A DNA stretch of 64,000 nt from Anaerolineae bacterium (lineage in GTDB: Bacteria > Chloroflexota > Anaerolineae > 4572-78 > J111): the NCBI GenBank assembly GCA_023382535.1, contig JAHDWA010000006.1, positions 186,001 to 250,000 on the forward strand, read 5' to 3'. The notes under the pieces are model-generated. The model did no database searches. It saw nothing but the letters and a program-made list of their open reading frames with translations, and was not told the origin of the DNA. Positions 51,444 through 59,724 of this stretch are shown here, piece after piece. Position 1 is the stretch's first letter; every line of letters starts with the position of its first letter. Made by a program: the position numbers and the translations under genes.

Positions 51444-52940
51444 TTAGCCAATAACCTCTCGCAACAAATCTTGTAGAACCTTCTCCTCATGCTCCCAGCT
51501 CAATTCTTCTTTAGCCAGGCATAAATTCCGCTTGTATTGCAGCGCCAATTGCGGATTGTTTATGAGTTGCATAATGGCCGCGCTGATGGATTGGGGCGAT
51601 TGAGGGTCAACCTGTAAGCCTACTTCATATTTATCGGCAATTCGCTTTATTTCCGGCAAATCAGGATAGAGCAGGGGCAGTTCGGCAGCGATAGCCTGAA
51701 AAAAACGATTGGGTAAAGAGTATTTGTAGTCAACGGATTTAGAGTAGTAAAGAACGACCGCCACATCTGCGCTCCGAATAAACGGCACAACCTCATCCGG
51801 TTTGACCGGCGCTACAAAATGAATTCGCTGCGCCAACCCTTTCTTTTGAACCGTTTCCAGGTAGGGGGAGTACCCGTTCCCAATAAAAGCGAGATGAACA
51901 TTTGTTGGAAGAACAGACAACGCCTCAAACATCTCCTCGATGGCCATGCCCGGTTTGGCGTGCCCCACAGAAACCAGCAAGACATGATCAGCGCGTAAGT
52001 TAAGGTGCTTGCGGAGGTGCTGTCCTGACTCCCGGTCAAGGCGCAAATCGTGGGCATTGCGGATGATCACAGCCGCGCGACCAAATTTTTTTTGGATTAG
52101 CCCGGCAATACCGTCATTAACGGTAACGACGGCAGCGGCGTGCTGCATACACCGCTTTTCGATTATTAATTCGAACGGCATCACCCATCTGGCCCAGAAG
52201 GTGGATAAACTTTCCTCATCTTCCAACTGGGAATAAAAATCGTGGGCATCGTAAATATATTTGGCGCGATGCCTCAGACAAAGTAAATAGACCGCCGGAA
52301 ACTGATAAAAAGCGTGCAGGTAATACAGCGAGGCTTTGGGAGTATATTTTAAGGGTAAAAAGCCATACTTGTAAAAAAAATTGTAAGCATATCGCAGAAA
52401 ATGGACCGGATTAGAAACGAGCAACTCCCGGTAGGCCTGCCGCGTTCTGTACCAGAAAGTGAGGATGATATGTTTGATTTTACGCCTTATCCGGCCAGGC
52501 AGCGCCTTGATTCTATACCAGGCAGCGCCAAGATACGCATAAGCCGGGTAGAAAGCTGTTTTGACGGGTTGGGGAAACTTCTTAAGGAATGAGCGGACCG
52601 GACTTGGCCGTGGTTCGGATAATACAGGCACAGGAATGTCCTGGGTTAAGGATGTAATTCCTTCTGGATCAGCTTCTTGATTAACCGGAACTGAGGTCAC
52701 GGCCTCCGCTTGAGTTTCAACAGGTTGATCCGGGGGAATGGGCTGAACAACCGTACACAATTTAAAAGGCAAAGTTACCCCGTTAAAATTGCTTTCCATC
52801 CCCTCCACTACAATTGATGTATAACCAAAACGAGCCACAGAAGCCGCCTGCTTGAAGGTCCGGCTGTCGGCCTGGACTTTGAGTGGGGTTATAGAAACGA
52901 TTATCTTTGAATTATCTTGGGGAGCCTCAAGCAAGGTCAT
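51444..52940 (-). CDS. GT-B glycosyltransferase, family 4 type, with long N-terminal insertion
   Basis: The protein has 498 residues, about 100 more than usual. The first 60 residues start a Rossmann half (IIVSITPLKVQADSRTFKQA). Residues about 65-190 are an insertion: first Pro/Glu-rich (VPVPVLSEPRPSP), then basic and aromatic (YRIKALPGRIRRKIKHIIL). This may lie on the membrane. The standard fold resumes with KYIYDAHDFYSQLEDEES and SVGHAKPGMAIEEMFEAL, ending in LPNRFFQAIAAELPLLYPD. It overlaps asnB-like copy 4 by 14 nt. Enzymatic class is clear; the purpose of the insertion is not. Confidence 0.82.
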   Translation of the reverse strand: MTLLEAPQDNSKIIVSITPLKVQADSRTFKQAASVARFGYTSIVVEGMESNFNGVTLPFKLCTVVQPIPPDQPVETQAEAVTSVPVNQEADPEGITSLTQDIPVPVLSEPRPSPVRSFLKKFPQPVKTAFYPAYAYLGAAWYRIKALPGRIRRKIKHIILTFWYRTRQAYRELLVSNPVHFLRYAYNFFYKYGFLPLKYTPKASLYYLHAFYQFPAVYLLCLRHRAKYIYDAHDFYSQLEDEESLSTFWARWVMPFELIIEKRCMQHAAAVVTVNDGIAGLIQKKFGRAAVIIRNAHDLRLDRESGQHLRKHLNLRADHVLLVSVGHAKPGMAIEEMFEALSVLPTNVHLAFIGNGYSPYLETVQKKGLAQRIHFVAPVKPDEVVPFIRSADVAVVLYYSKSVDYKYSLPNRFFQAIAAELPLLYPDLPEIKRIADKYEVGLQVDPQSPQSISAAIMQLINNPQLALQYKRNLCLAKEELSWEHEEKVLQDLLREVIG

Positions 52941-54882
52941 AGGCTTTCAACCACAGCGACAGATTCAACCAGCGCCAGGGCGCAAAATTCAAAATTTGAT
53001 GAGTTTCCAGCCAATTTAAATAAGCTTCCGCTTTATCTGGAATGATAAAAGGATGCAGCCTGTTTTCAGCCAAAGCTTGCTTAATGAGCGGCTGGAGCAC
53101 CTTCTGCTGCCAGTGGCGCTCTGGTGTGGCAAAGCCCATCTTGCGGGCACGCCGGCGGATTTTCTCAGGAATTACGCCGCTGATAGCATCGCGCATCACC
53201 CGTTTGGTGAGACCATCGCGGATCTTGAGCTGGGACGGCAGGCTAAAGACAAACTCGACCAGCCGGTGATCCAGAAATGGAACGCGGCTCTCAACCGAAA
53301 AAGCCATTGAATTTCGGTCTTCGTATCTCAGCAAGGGAGGCAGATTGTTGAGAAACGTGAATTGATATAAAACATTGTTTAGGTACTCAACATCATCAAA
53401 GGGTTTGATATTAAAATTGGCTAAATATCCACTACCATTTTGGTAGCGTTCTCCCAGGTCTGGCCTGATCCAATCAATGGCTGGGGCAGCCGCAGCCGTG
53501 GGTTTATATGAGAGCAGCTTGCGGGTTAAGTCACCTCCGCGGCCAGGCAAAAGCGCCAGCCAGGGCTTGCCTTGCAGGCGGGCATGGCGCCAGGTTTCCC
53601 ACAAAAGCTGGAAGTGCCGCCGTTTGGCTGAAAGCTCCAAAAAGTAATAAGGTGACAGACTGATATAACCGGCCAGTTGCTCGTCGGCCCCCTGTCCATC
53701 CAGAACCACCTTTACCCGTTGCTGGTGAATGAGTTTAAAAACCGACCATTGGGCAAAAATACTGGTCGAGCCAAATGGTTCTTCTTGATGCCAGACAAGC
53801 TGCTCCATCTCTTGCAGTAATTCGGCCGGGGTAGGATAGATAAAATGAGCCTGAACGCCGGTGGCTTTTATCACCTCCTGCATATACTCCAATTCATTGG
53901 CCTCTTCTGCTTCAAAGTGCGAGCTAAAGGTATATTGAATATCGCTCTTGTCCTCGTTTTTGAGCAGTTGGCTCATGAGACAAACAATAGCCGAGCTGTC
54001 CAGCCCGCCCGACAGGCAGCTACCCACTTTAACATCGCTGCGCAGGTGGAGGCGAACGCTGTCTATCAGTAAACGACGAAATTCCTGGGCCGCCTCAGCC
54101 GGCGTGATGTCAGGATTGAGAACAAATTGGGGAGGATAGTAACGTTCCTGGTTCAGAGTCGCATCGGCCAGGGAGAGGGTCAAATTGTGCCCTTGCGGAA
54201 GTTTGCAGATACCGGCAAAAAAAGTCTCTTCCCCCCAATCAACCGCTTCATAGGCCAAATATTCATACACTGCCTGTTCATTGACTTTTCTTTGAACAAA
54301 GGGGAAACAGAGCAACTGCTTAATTTCCGAAGCAAAAGCAAAACGCCGGCCATCATAATAGTAGTGAAAAGGCTTGATGCCAAACCGATCGCGCGAGCAA
54401 AACAGGCGGCCCTGTCTCAGGTCGGCCAGGGCAAAAGCCCACATCCCTACAAAACGCTGCACGCAATCCTCGCCCCAGGTTTCATAGGCATGCAGGATTA
54501 CTTCCGAGTCTGATTGGGAATGAAAAATATGCCCGGCGCGCTCCAGCTCAAGCCGCAGTTCAACGAAGTTGTAAATCTCGCCGTTAAAGACCAGCCACAG
54601 CGTTTTATCCTCGTTGCTCATGGGTTGAAGCCCGGAAGGGGAGAGATCAATAATGGCCAGGCGGCGGTGGCCAAGCGCCAGCGTCATTGAACGCATGGCC
54701 GATTCATCGGGCAGTTGGCCCTCATCCAGGGAAATGAAGTAGGTATCAGGCGCGTTTGAATTAAAACAGCCGAATCCCTGGCCATCGGGACCGCGATGGC
54801 CGGCCGTGTTGTTCGCTGCCTGCAAGGCAGCCCGGTAAGGACTCAAACCCTCGCTGCAAAAAAGGCCGGTTATACCACACAT
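52927..54882 (-). CDS. AsnB-like glutamine amidotransferase (copy 4)
   Basis: The protein has 651 residues with Cys2 in MCGITG. Glutaminase motifs are HRRLAIIDLSPSGLQPM, FNGEIYNF and SDSEVIL. The synthetase half has LSGGLDSSA (about 287-295), DGQGADEQLAGY and NSMAFSVESRVPFLDH. It shares GQGADE and NSMAFS with copy 1, so these two look like one subfamily duplicated or co-acquired. It lies 5 nt after a methyltransferase gene. All catalytic residues are present. Confidence 0.88.
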   Translation of the reverse strand: MCGITGLFCSEGLSPYRAALQAANNTAGHRGPDGQGFGCFNSNAPDTYFISLDEGQLPDESAMRSMTLALGHRRLAIIDLSPSGLQPMSNEDKTLWLVFNGEIYNFVELRLELERAGHIFHSQSDSEVILHAYETWGEDCVQRFVGMWAFALADLRQGRLFCSRDRFGIKPFHYYYDGRRFAFASEIKQLLCFPFVQRKVNEQAVYEYLAYEAVDWGEETFFAGICKLPQGHNLTLSLADATLNQERYYPPQFVLNPDITPAEAAQEFRRLLIDSVRLHLRSDVKVGSCLSGGLDSSAIVCLMSQLLKNEDKSDIQYTFSSHFEAEEANELEYMQEVIKATGVQAHFIYPTPAELLQEMEQLVWHQEEPFGSTSIFAQWSVFKLIHQQRVKVVLDGQGADEQLAGYISLSPYYFLELSAKRRHFQLLWETWRHARLQGKPWLALLPGRGGDLTRKLLSYKPTAAAAPAIDWIRPDLGERYQNGSGYLANFNIKPFDDVEYLNNVLYQFTFLNNLPPLLRYEDRNSMAFSVESRVPFLDHRLVEFVFSLPSQLKIRDGLTKRVMRDAISGVIPEKIRRRARKMGFATPERHWQQKVLQPLIKQALAENRLHPFIIPDKAEAYLNWLETHQILNFAPWRWLNLSLWLKAYDLA

Positions 54883-54887
54883 AATTC

Positions 54888-55850
54888 TTACCCAGTTTTA
54901 TAAAGCCTGTACACGCCGCCGATACCGGCATGTTTCCCTTCATACATGGGATAGCCACTTTCGTCATAGGTTAAAGCGCGCAAAAACTCGCGATGCTCGA
55001 CGCCCAAACGTTCGTCTGCCATCGCCTGCTGGCCCAGCTCTTTCAAGATCAGCAGCTCGTGTAAAGAAAGATACCCCCCCACATATTCGGCTTGAAAGCC
55101 GGCTCGATTGCAAATGGCGATAAATTCCTCAGGTGTGTGACATCGGGCGATGGGACAATCTTCACTATCCGTAGTTTTGGCAAAAGCATCTTCCAGACTG
55201 AGGCCGGGAAACGCATTTTCCAAAACCATTTTAATATAAGCCGTGTGCAGGTGCAGCCATAAACTATTACGATTATAAACCATGAGACAAGCCTGCCCAT
55301 CCGGCTTCAATATCCGCTGAAATTCTTGGAGAATGGCATCAGGATGGCTGGTATGATGCAGAACGCCTTCACAGTAAATATAATCCACCGAGGCGCTATC
55401 CAGAGGAATCTCCGGATTGGAGTCAGTGATTTGAATTAATTCCATTCGCTCAGGATTTATATCGTGCAGCGCCAATCTTTTAGCGGCAATGCCGAGGGCC
55501 TTGGCTGAAATATCAACCCCGATAACTTTTTTGGCCTGAGTATGCACCAGAAAACCAACCAGGTCATTTCCCGGCCCGCAGCCATAATCAAGTACCACTT
55601 GATGATCGTGCTGCCCATATAATTGCATAAACTCCCGAAACAAGGGATATTGGTCAAATCGCCACTCCAGGTAGTCAAGCGACTCCTGGGCCGATTTAAA
55701 CGGTAAAGCATAGACGGTAAAATCTCCCCAATACGAGTCAACCGAAGTGGGCGCAGACTCTCCCGGCTTTTTTATCGGCGGTAATTCTCCGAGCCTGGGC
55801 CGCTTTCCTAAACGCAAAATATTTTCGGCAAACCTCTGGACCCTATTCAT
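54888..55850 (-). CDS. Class I SAM-dependent methyltransferase
   Basis: The protein has 320 residues. Motif I is VLDYGCGPGNDLVGFL (about 91-106), the acidic end of the second strand is VIGVDISAKAL, and motif IV/post-I is VDYIYCEGVLHHTSHP. The pattern fits small-molecule methyltransferases of the UbiE/Methyltransf_11 type. The final 70 residues are a specificity extension. In the locus it probably methylates a nucleotide sugar or the growing glycan. AAGGTT precedes the ATG. Confidence 0.84.
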   Translation of the reverse strand: MNRVQRFAENILRLGKRPRLGELPPIKKPGESAPTSVDSYWGDFTVYALPFKSAQESLDYLEWRFDQYPLFREFMQLYGQHDHQVVLDYGCGPGNDLVGFLVHTQAKKVIGVDISAKALGIAAKRLALHDINPERMELIQITDSNPEIPLDSASVDYIYCEGVLHHTSHPDAILQEFQRILKPDGQACLMVYNRNSLWLHLHTAYIKMVLENAFPGLSLEDAFAKTTDSEDCPIARCHTPEEFIAICNRAGFQAEYVGGYLSLHELLILKELGQQAMADERLGVEHREFLRALTYDESGYPMYEGKHAGIGGVYRLYKTG

Positions 55851-55868
55851 AGAAAACCTTCTCTCATT

Positions 55869-57413
55869 TTAGTATCTTAAACTAAACATGATGACCAGCA
55901 TTAGCCCTGCCGAAATAACGGCGCTGCCTAAAGCAAGCAAGACAGCAAAAATGATAGCCTCTTTACGGCTTATCTGCAGTTGAGTTTTTATCTGCTGCTG
56001 CAAATCTTCCTGAATTTGGGCATGACTCTCCAAATGGGCCTGCAGGTCGTCAAAATGTAGCTGGATGTAATGCTGCAATTCATTAACCCGTACCTCTAAT
56101 TGACCGGTCAATTCACCGATATACTGTCTGGCCTCCAGGAGTTTCGCTTCTTGCAAAGCATAGTTGTGACGTTCGGCCGCCAGTTGTCTTTCTAAAGCAG
56201 CAATCACTTTTTCTGAGGTTTGCATAAGCTCTCCTGGCCTTTCTAACGCCTGAGGCAGCGATTGATAGTTGCAGATGGCCTGTTCGATCTGTTTGGCGAA
56301 GGCCCGGTAAGTATAACGATCGCTCAAATAAATTTCTTCATAGGCGCACTCTACCATATTCTGCACAAATTGGCTATCGCGCAGCTTCTCCAATGCTTCA
56401 TCTACGTTAGAAAAATCCGGTTTAAGGGGAATATAATGTCTATCCGCTTCCAGGACGCCCTTATAGTACCCTTCAATCAATAGCTGGCCCGTTTTGGCAA
56501 TAACGGCCTCAAAATGGCGGGGGGTTACCGTCAAAAGCCGGTAGTCATCCCAACCCGGCGGCATACGGGCGGCCACTTCGTCAAAGTTTAGCCCCGGATT
56601 CGCTTTCAAGATAGCCCTGACCTGGGCTTTAACCTCACCCCGCCAATCAATAACGCTGTAACCACCCTGCGTTCCGATCACGGCCTTACCGGAGGCGATA
56701 AAATCTGTCCAGGCCTGGCCCAGGATGGCGTCCTCGGGCCGGGTCGAGATGTCAACATTGAAACCCAGCGCCTCAGCCCGTGGTGCGACGATTTCAGCTA
56801 CGAGCGATTTCACCCTGCCGGCGCTCCCGAACCAAAAGGGCAGCTCTCTGGCCCGATAGACAATATCCTTAGCTCGTTCCGCCAGGGGCAGTAATCTCTC
56901 CGCGTATTGTTTGGCAATCGTTTCGTCAATATAACCCGGCAGGCAGGGATAAATGGCGGCGTAGTTGCGCATGAGCGGGTAGAGGGGTCCCTCCGGAGTA
57001 TAGTGGACACTAAAGATGACCGAAACTCCCCACTCGAACAACCACTCGTCCAATAAACCTGCATGATCCCCTTCGTCCTGGGGAATAGCTATTTTAAGGC
57101 CGTCCAGTTCGCCAATCCAACTAAAGAGCCGCTTCCAGCGGTATAGGGCCATGGCATCCCAGTGGAAAGCCAGGAATGAATAGTGCAGGATGACAGCATC
57201 GAATGTCGTTTCATGCACCCAGGGCGGCGCTGCCAAAGACTCTTCGCCCAACTGGCCAGATGGATAGTCGTCAAAGGCATTGTAATAGGTAATATCGTGT
57301 TTAACGTCGCTCGCCTCAAGCGTCCGCAAGTGTTGGATAATGGTTAAGCGAGTGTGATCAAGGCTGTAGGGATTGTAATATATAACTAAGATTCGTTTCG
57401 GATTGGTGGACAT
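55869..57413 (-). CDS. CgeB-like glycosyltransferase with coiled coil and C-terminal membrane anchor
   Basis: The protein has 514 residues. Residues 1 to about 385 are a GT-B protein of the CgeB-like type (FEAVIAKTGQLLIEGYYKGVLEADRHYIPLK), related to the gene at 50238-51428. From about 395 to 480 the chain is a continuous heptad-rich coiled coil (ALERQLAAERHNYALQEAKL and on). A single membrane helix (AIIFAVLLALGSAVISAGLM) lies at about 486-507 near the very C-terminus, so the protein is tail-anchored with the enzyme in the cytoplasm. It overlaps the sulfotransferase gene by 28 nt. Confidence 0.8.
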   Translation of the reverse strand: MSTNPKRILVIYYNPYSLDHTRLTIIQHLRTLEASDVKHDITYYNAFDDYPSGQLGEESLAAPPWVHETTFDAVILHYSFLAFHWDAMALYRWKRLFSWIGELDGLKIAIPQDEGDHAGLLDEWLFEWGVSVIFSVHYTPEGPLYPLMRNYAAIYPCLPGYIDETIAKQYAERLLPLAERAKDIVYRARELPFWFGSAGRVKSLVAEIVAPRAEALGFNVDISTRPEDAILGQAWTDFIASGKAVIGTQGGYSVIDWRGEVKAQVRAILKANPGLNFDEVAARMPPGWDDYRLLTVTPRHFEAVIAKTGQLLIEGYYKGVLEADRHYIPLKPDFSNVDEALEKLRDSQFVQNMVECAYEEIYLSDRYTYRAFAKQIEQAICNYQSLPQALERPGELMQTSEKVIAALERQLAAERHNYALQEAKLLEARQYIGELTGQLEVRVNELQHYIQLHFDDLQAHLESHAQIQEDLQQQIKTQLQISRKEAIIFAVLLALGSAVISAGLMLVIMFSLRY

Positions 57414-58342
57414 GGGTAAATGTATTCGTGAAAACGGTCAGGATGGAGGGCTATATAATTAAGAATTTTGTCGTAATCCTCAGCTAATTCAACTGGCCCC
57501 TCCGAACGGTTTAATGCAGGGAGGGCGGTATCTTTTTGTCGAAGGGGCAGCGATTGCGAGGCAAAGTACCTGTTTATTTTGGCTGCTTCATGGCCCGTCT
57601 GGTTACATACGTTTTCGTACCAAAGTTCAATATATTTTCCCCGGCTAAAACGTCTTAAATCCGCGCCGATGCTTTTGTTGTACTCGTACTGTTGCTCCAC
57701 CACCTGTTCCCAGTAGGGCCGTTGTTGAATCTCCCGGTAATTGGCGGTGGTAGCCGAGTTCCAGGTGTAGGGAGAGCCGCGCCGGTATCTGGCCTCCAGG
57801 TCTGAGAGGGCGCTCCGCCCTATATCCCGCCGGACCCAGATGAAGTGCAGATTGGGGAAGAGCGAGGTCAAGGCTCTGATGCGAAAACAGTTCCAGGCGT
57901 TTTTGGTCACGATGGCCTGGCCGGTCATCTGGTAAATGGTTTGCATGGTCAGGGTAAAATGAGCCACCCGGCCCGGCAACACTTCGGCGCTGCGCGTTTG
58001 GGCGGGATGCTCGCCCCCAAACCAGTTTTTAAAGATCAACGAAGCCTCGGAAGGTTCCCACCATTCTTTCGTTTTGCCGTAGGCGCTGCTGTAGCCAACC
58101 GGGCCGGGCCGGCCAAGCTGCAAAGCCAGGGCTGCCCCAATAACAGGCTGCTCGGCAAAGTGATCGTTAATCAGGTTAGCGAAGTAGAAGAAATCGAAAT
58201 GATTAATGACCAGTTGGTAAATAAGCGTACTGCCCGTGCGCGGCGAACCCAGGATAAAGACCAGGGGCAGCTCCTCTACCCCGGCCTGCCGGGAAAATCT
58301 TTGAAAAAAAAGCTGTTCGCTTTCCAAGAACGCCCTGGTCAC
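57386..58342 (-). CDS. Sulfotransferase family protein
   Basis: The protein has 318 residues. The PAPS 5'-phosphosulfate loop is GSPRTGST (32-39), and the 3'-phosphate site is FIWVRRDIGRSALSDL (about 168-183). The size and arrangement match Sulfotransfer_3-type enzymes that sulfate carbohydrates or peptides from PAPS. Within this locus a glycan acceptor is likely. The start is GTG, overlapping the stop of the preceding SGNH hydrolase gene (GTGA). Confidence 0.86.
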   Translation of the reverse strand: MTRAFLESEQLFFQRFSRQAGVEELPLVFILGSPRTGSTLIYQLVINHFDFFYFANLINDHFAEQPVIGAALALQLGRPGPVGYSSAYGKTKEWWEPSEASLIFKNWFGGEHPAQTRSAEVLPGRVAHFTLTMQTIYQMTGQAIVTKNAWNCFRIRALTSLFPNLHFIWVRRDIGRSALSDLEARYRRGSPYTWNSATTANYREIQQRPYWEQVVEQQYEYNKSIGADLRRFSRGKYIELWYENVCNQTGHEAAKINRYFASQSLPLRQKDTALPALNRSEGPVELAEDYDKILNYIALHPDRFHEYIYPCPPIRNES

Positions 58343-59016
58343 TGCTCGTCTGCTTTAATCAATTCTAAAACGGCAGCTTCAAGCACCGGGTACACAATCT
58401 CAAAATAAAGATCGTGGCCGCGCTCGCTGAGGTGAAGGAGATCGGGCGCAGGCAGGAGTAACTCTGCCAGCAGGTCGGGTCTGTCTTCGGTATAGGTTTT
58501 AAAGGCCTGCTCAACATCGTTCAAAGTCACCGGACCGGCTGAGTTAGCGGCAACCTCGCGGATGACCTGGTTATACTGCTCGTTGCTCTGGCGGTAAGAA
58601 ATGTTGGTTAAAGGCAGCACCTGATCTCGCCCGCTGGGATGATTGGTATTTAAGAGAACTTGCTTTACCCCAACGTTAAAGGCGCGGGCAATGATCTCTT
58701 CCAGGTTGGCGGCGAAGGCTTTGGGACTAACCCTGGGCAGGCCCCGGTCGCTTTGCCAGTAATTACAGTCATTCATGCCAAACTGGACCAGCAGCAGGTC
58801 AGGCTGTTGGGACTGGATTTCATAAGGCATCACTTCCAGGGCCTGGCGGGTGGTCCGGCCATTGGCCGAGGCATTGGCGACGATAACGGGGCGATGATAC
58901 CTTTGGCCCAATTCACTCAACTGGGCGGAAGTTCTGGTGACCCAGCCCCGGTGGAGGGCCACATGCTGCCCGACGCAAATGGAGTCGCCAAACAGGAATA
59001 CTTTGATCTCGTTCAA
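58339..59016 (-). CDS. SGNH/GDSL hydrolase
   Basis: The protein has 225 residues. The SGNH blocks are all seen: block I FLFGDSICVG (Ser12), block II with ANASANGRT, block III VQFGMNDCN, and block V PDLLHLSERGH with catalytic Asp and His. There is no signal peptide, so it is cytoplasmic. Such enzymes remove or add acyl groups; in polysaccharide loci they often act on O-acetyl decorations. The start is TTG overlapping the upstream stop (TTGA). Confidence 0.85.
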   Translation of the reverse strand: MNEIKVFLFGDSICVGQHVALHRGWVTRTSAQLSELGQRYHRPVIVANASANGRTTRQALEVMPYEIQSQQPDLLLVQFGMNDCNYWQSDRGLPRVSPKAFAANLEEIIARAFNVGVKQVLLNTNHPSGRDQVLPLTNISYRQSNEQYNQVIREVAANSAGPVTLNDVEQAFKTYTEDRPDLLAELLLPAPDLLHLSERGHDLYFEIVYPVLEAAVLELIKADEQ

Positions 59017-59723
59017 GATGCTTGTCTATCTCCCCGGAGCGATACTAAACAAACCTGCCTGCCGTTAGCAAACAGGCTGGGCGGGTTTTGGAGTAACAGA
59101 TCAAGCTGCGGCTCCTGGATGCGGTCAACGTACTTCTCCAGGATGCGCTTAAGCTGCGCTCCATCCCAGGCCATGATATGAAAAACCTCGTCAGCGCCCA
59201 CTCGCTTAACTTTATACCAGCGTGGTGCGTTATAGTAGGTTAGCGATAATCTTATTTCCTGGCAGATCGGCATAAACTTTTGTAGAAAAAGTTCAAGTCG
59301 CTGATCTACATTAGGGAACAAGTCATTGGCAATGACAAGATCGTAGTAAGCTTCGGGCTGAAACTCGTACCAATCGCTGTTTATCCAAAAATTTCTCCCC
59401 AGCGATCGCTGGATAACCTCTAGCAGCTCAGGGGGGTCATGAGCCAGGATGTCTAATAAAGTATAACCGTGATTTTTCACCAGCAACCGGGTCAGAGAAC
59501 TGTAGCCGCCCCCCACATCCAGGATATTCCTGGCTTTGGCTGAGCCGGAAAGAAGCTCTCCGTATATGTGAGCGTAAATCATACGTTTTGGCAGAGACTC
59601 CAGGAGCCATTTATGTGAAGCAAAGTGATCATCTTCTTCATTGGTGGCAGTTGTATTCAACAGTCTGAAAATAAAGTCGCTTTCAGCCCATTTTCTTTGC
59701 AAGGTGTGATCAAATACTAGCAT
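59013..59723 (-). CDS. Methyltransferase-like protein
   Basis: The protein has 236 residues. A class I Rossmann motif appears as ILDVGGGYSSLTRLL (about 67-81), followed by DLVIANDLFPNVDQRLE in the position of motif IV. The second-strand acidic residue is less clear than in the gene at 54888. It begins 1 nt after the Wzt stop codon. A methyltransferase of the glycan is likely; catalytic activity is less certain than for the other methyltransferase. Confidence 0.72.
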   Translation of the reverse strand: MLVFDHTLQRKWAESDFIFRLLNTTATNEEDDHFASHKWLLESLPKRMIYAHIYGELLSGSAKARNILDVGGGYSSLTRLLVKNHGYTLLDILAHDPPELLEVIQRSLGRNFWINSDWYEFQPEAYYDLVIANDLFPNVDQRLELFLQKFMPICQEIRLSLTYYNAPRWYKVKRVGADEVFHIMAWDGAQLKRILEKYVDRIQEPQLDLLLQNPPSLFANGRQVCLVSLRGDRQAS

Positions 59724-59724
59724 G

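Noticed and set aside
33803..54882. Calling the four AsnB-like genes asparagine synthetases
   Set aside because: Motifs fit the family, but four diverged copies inside a glycan locus are unlikely to serve asparagine synthesis; the substrate is left open.
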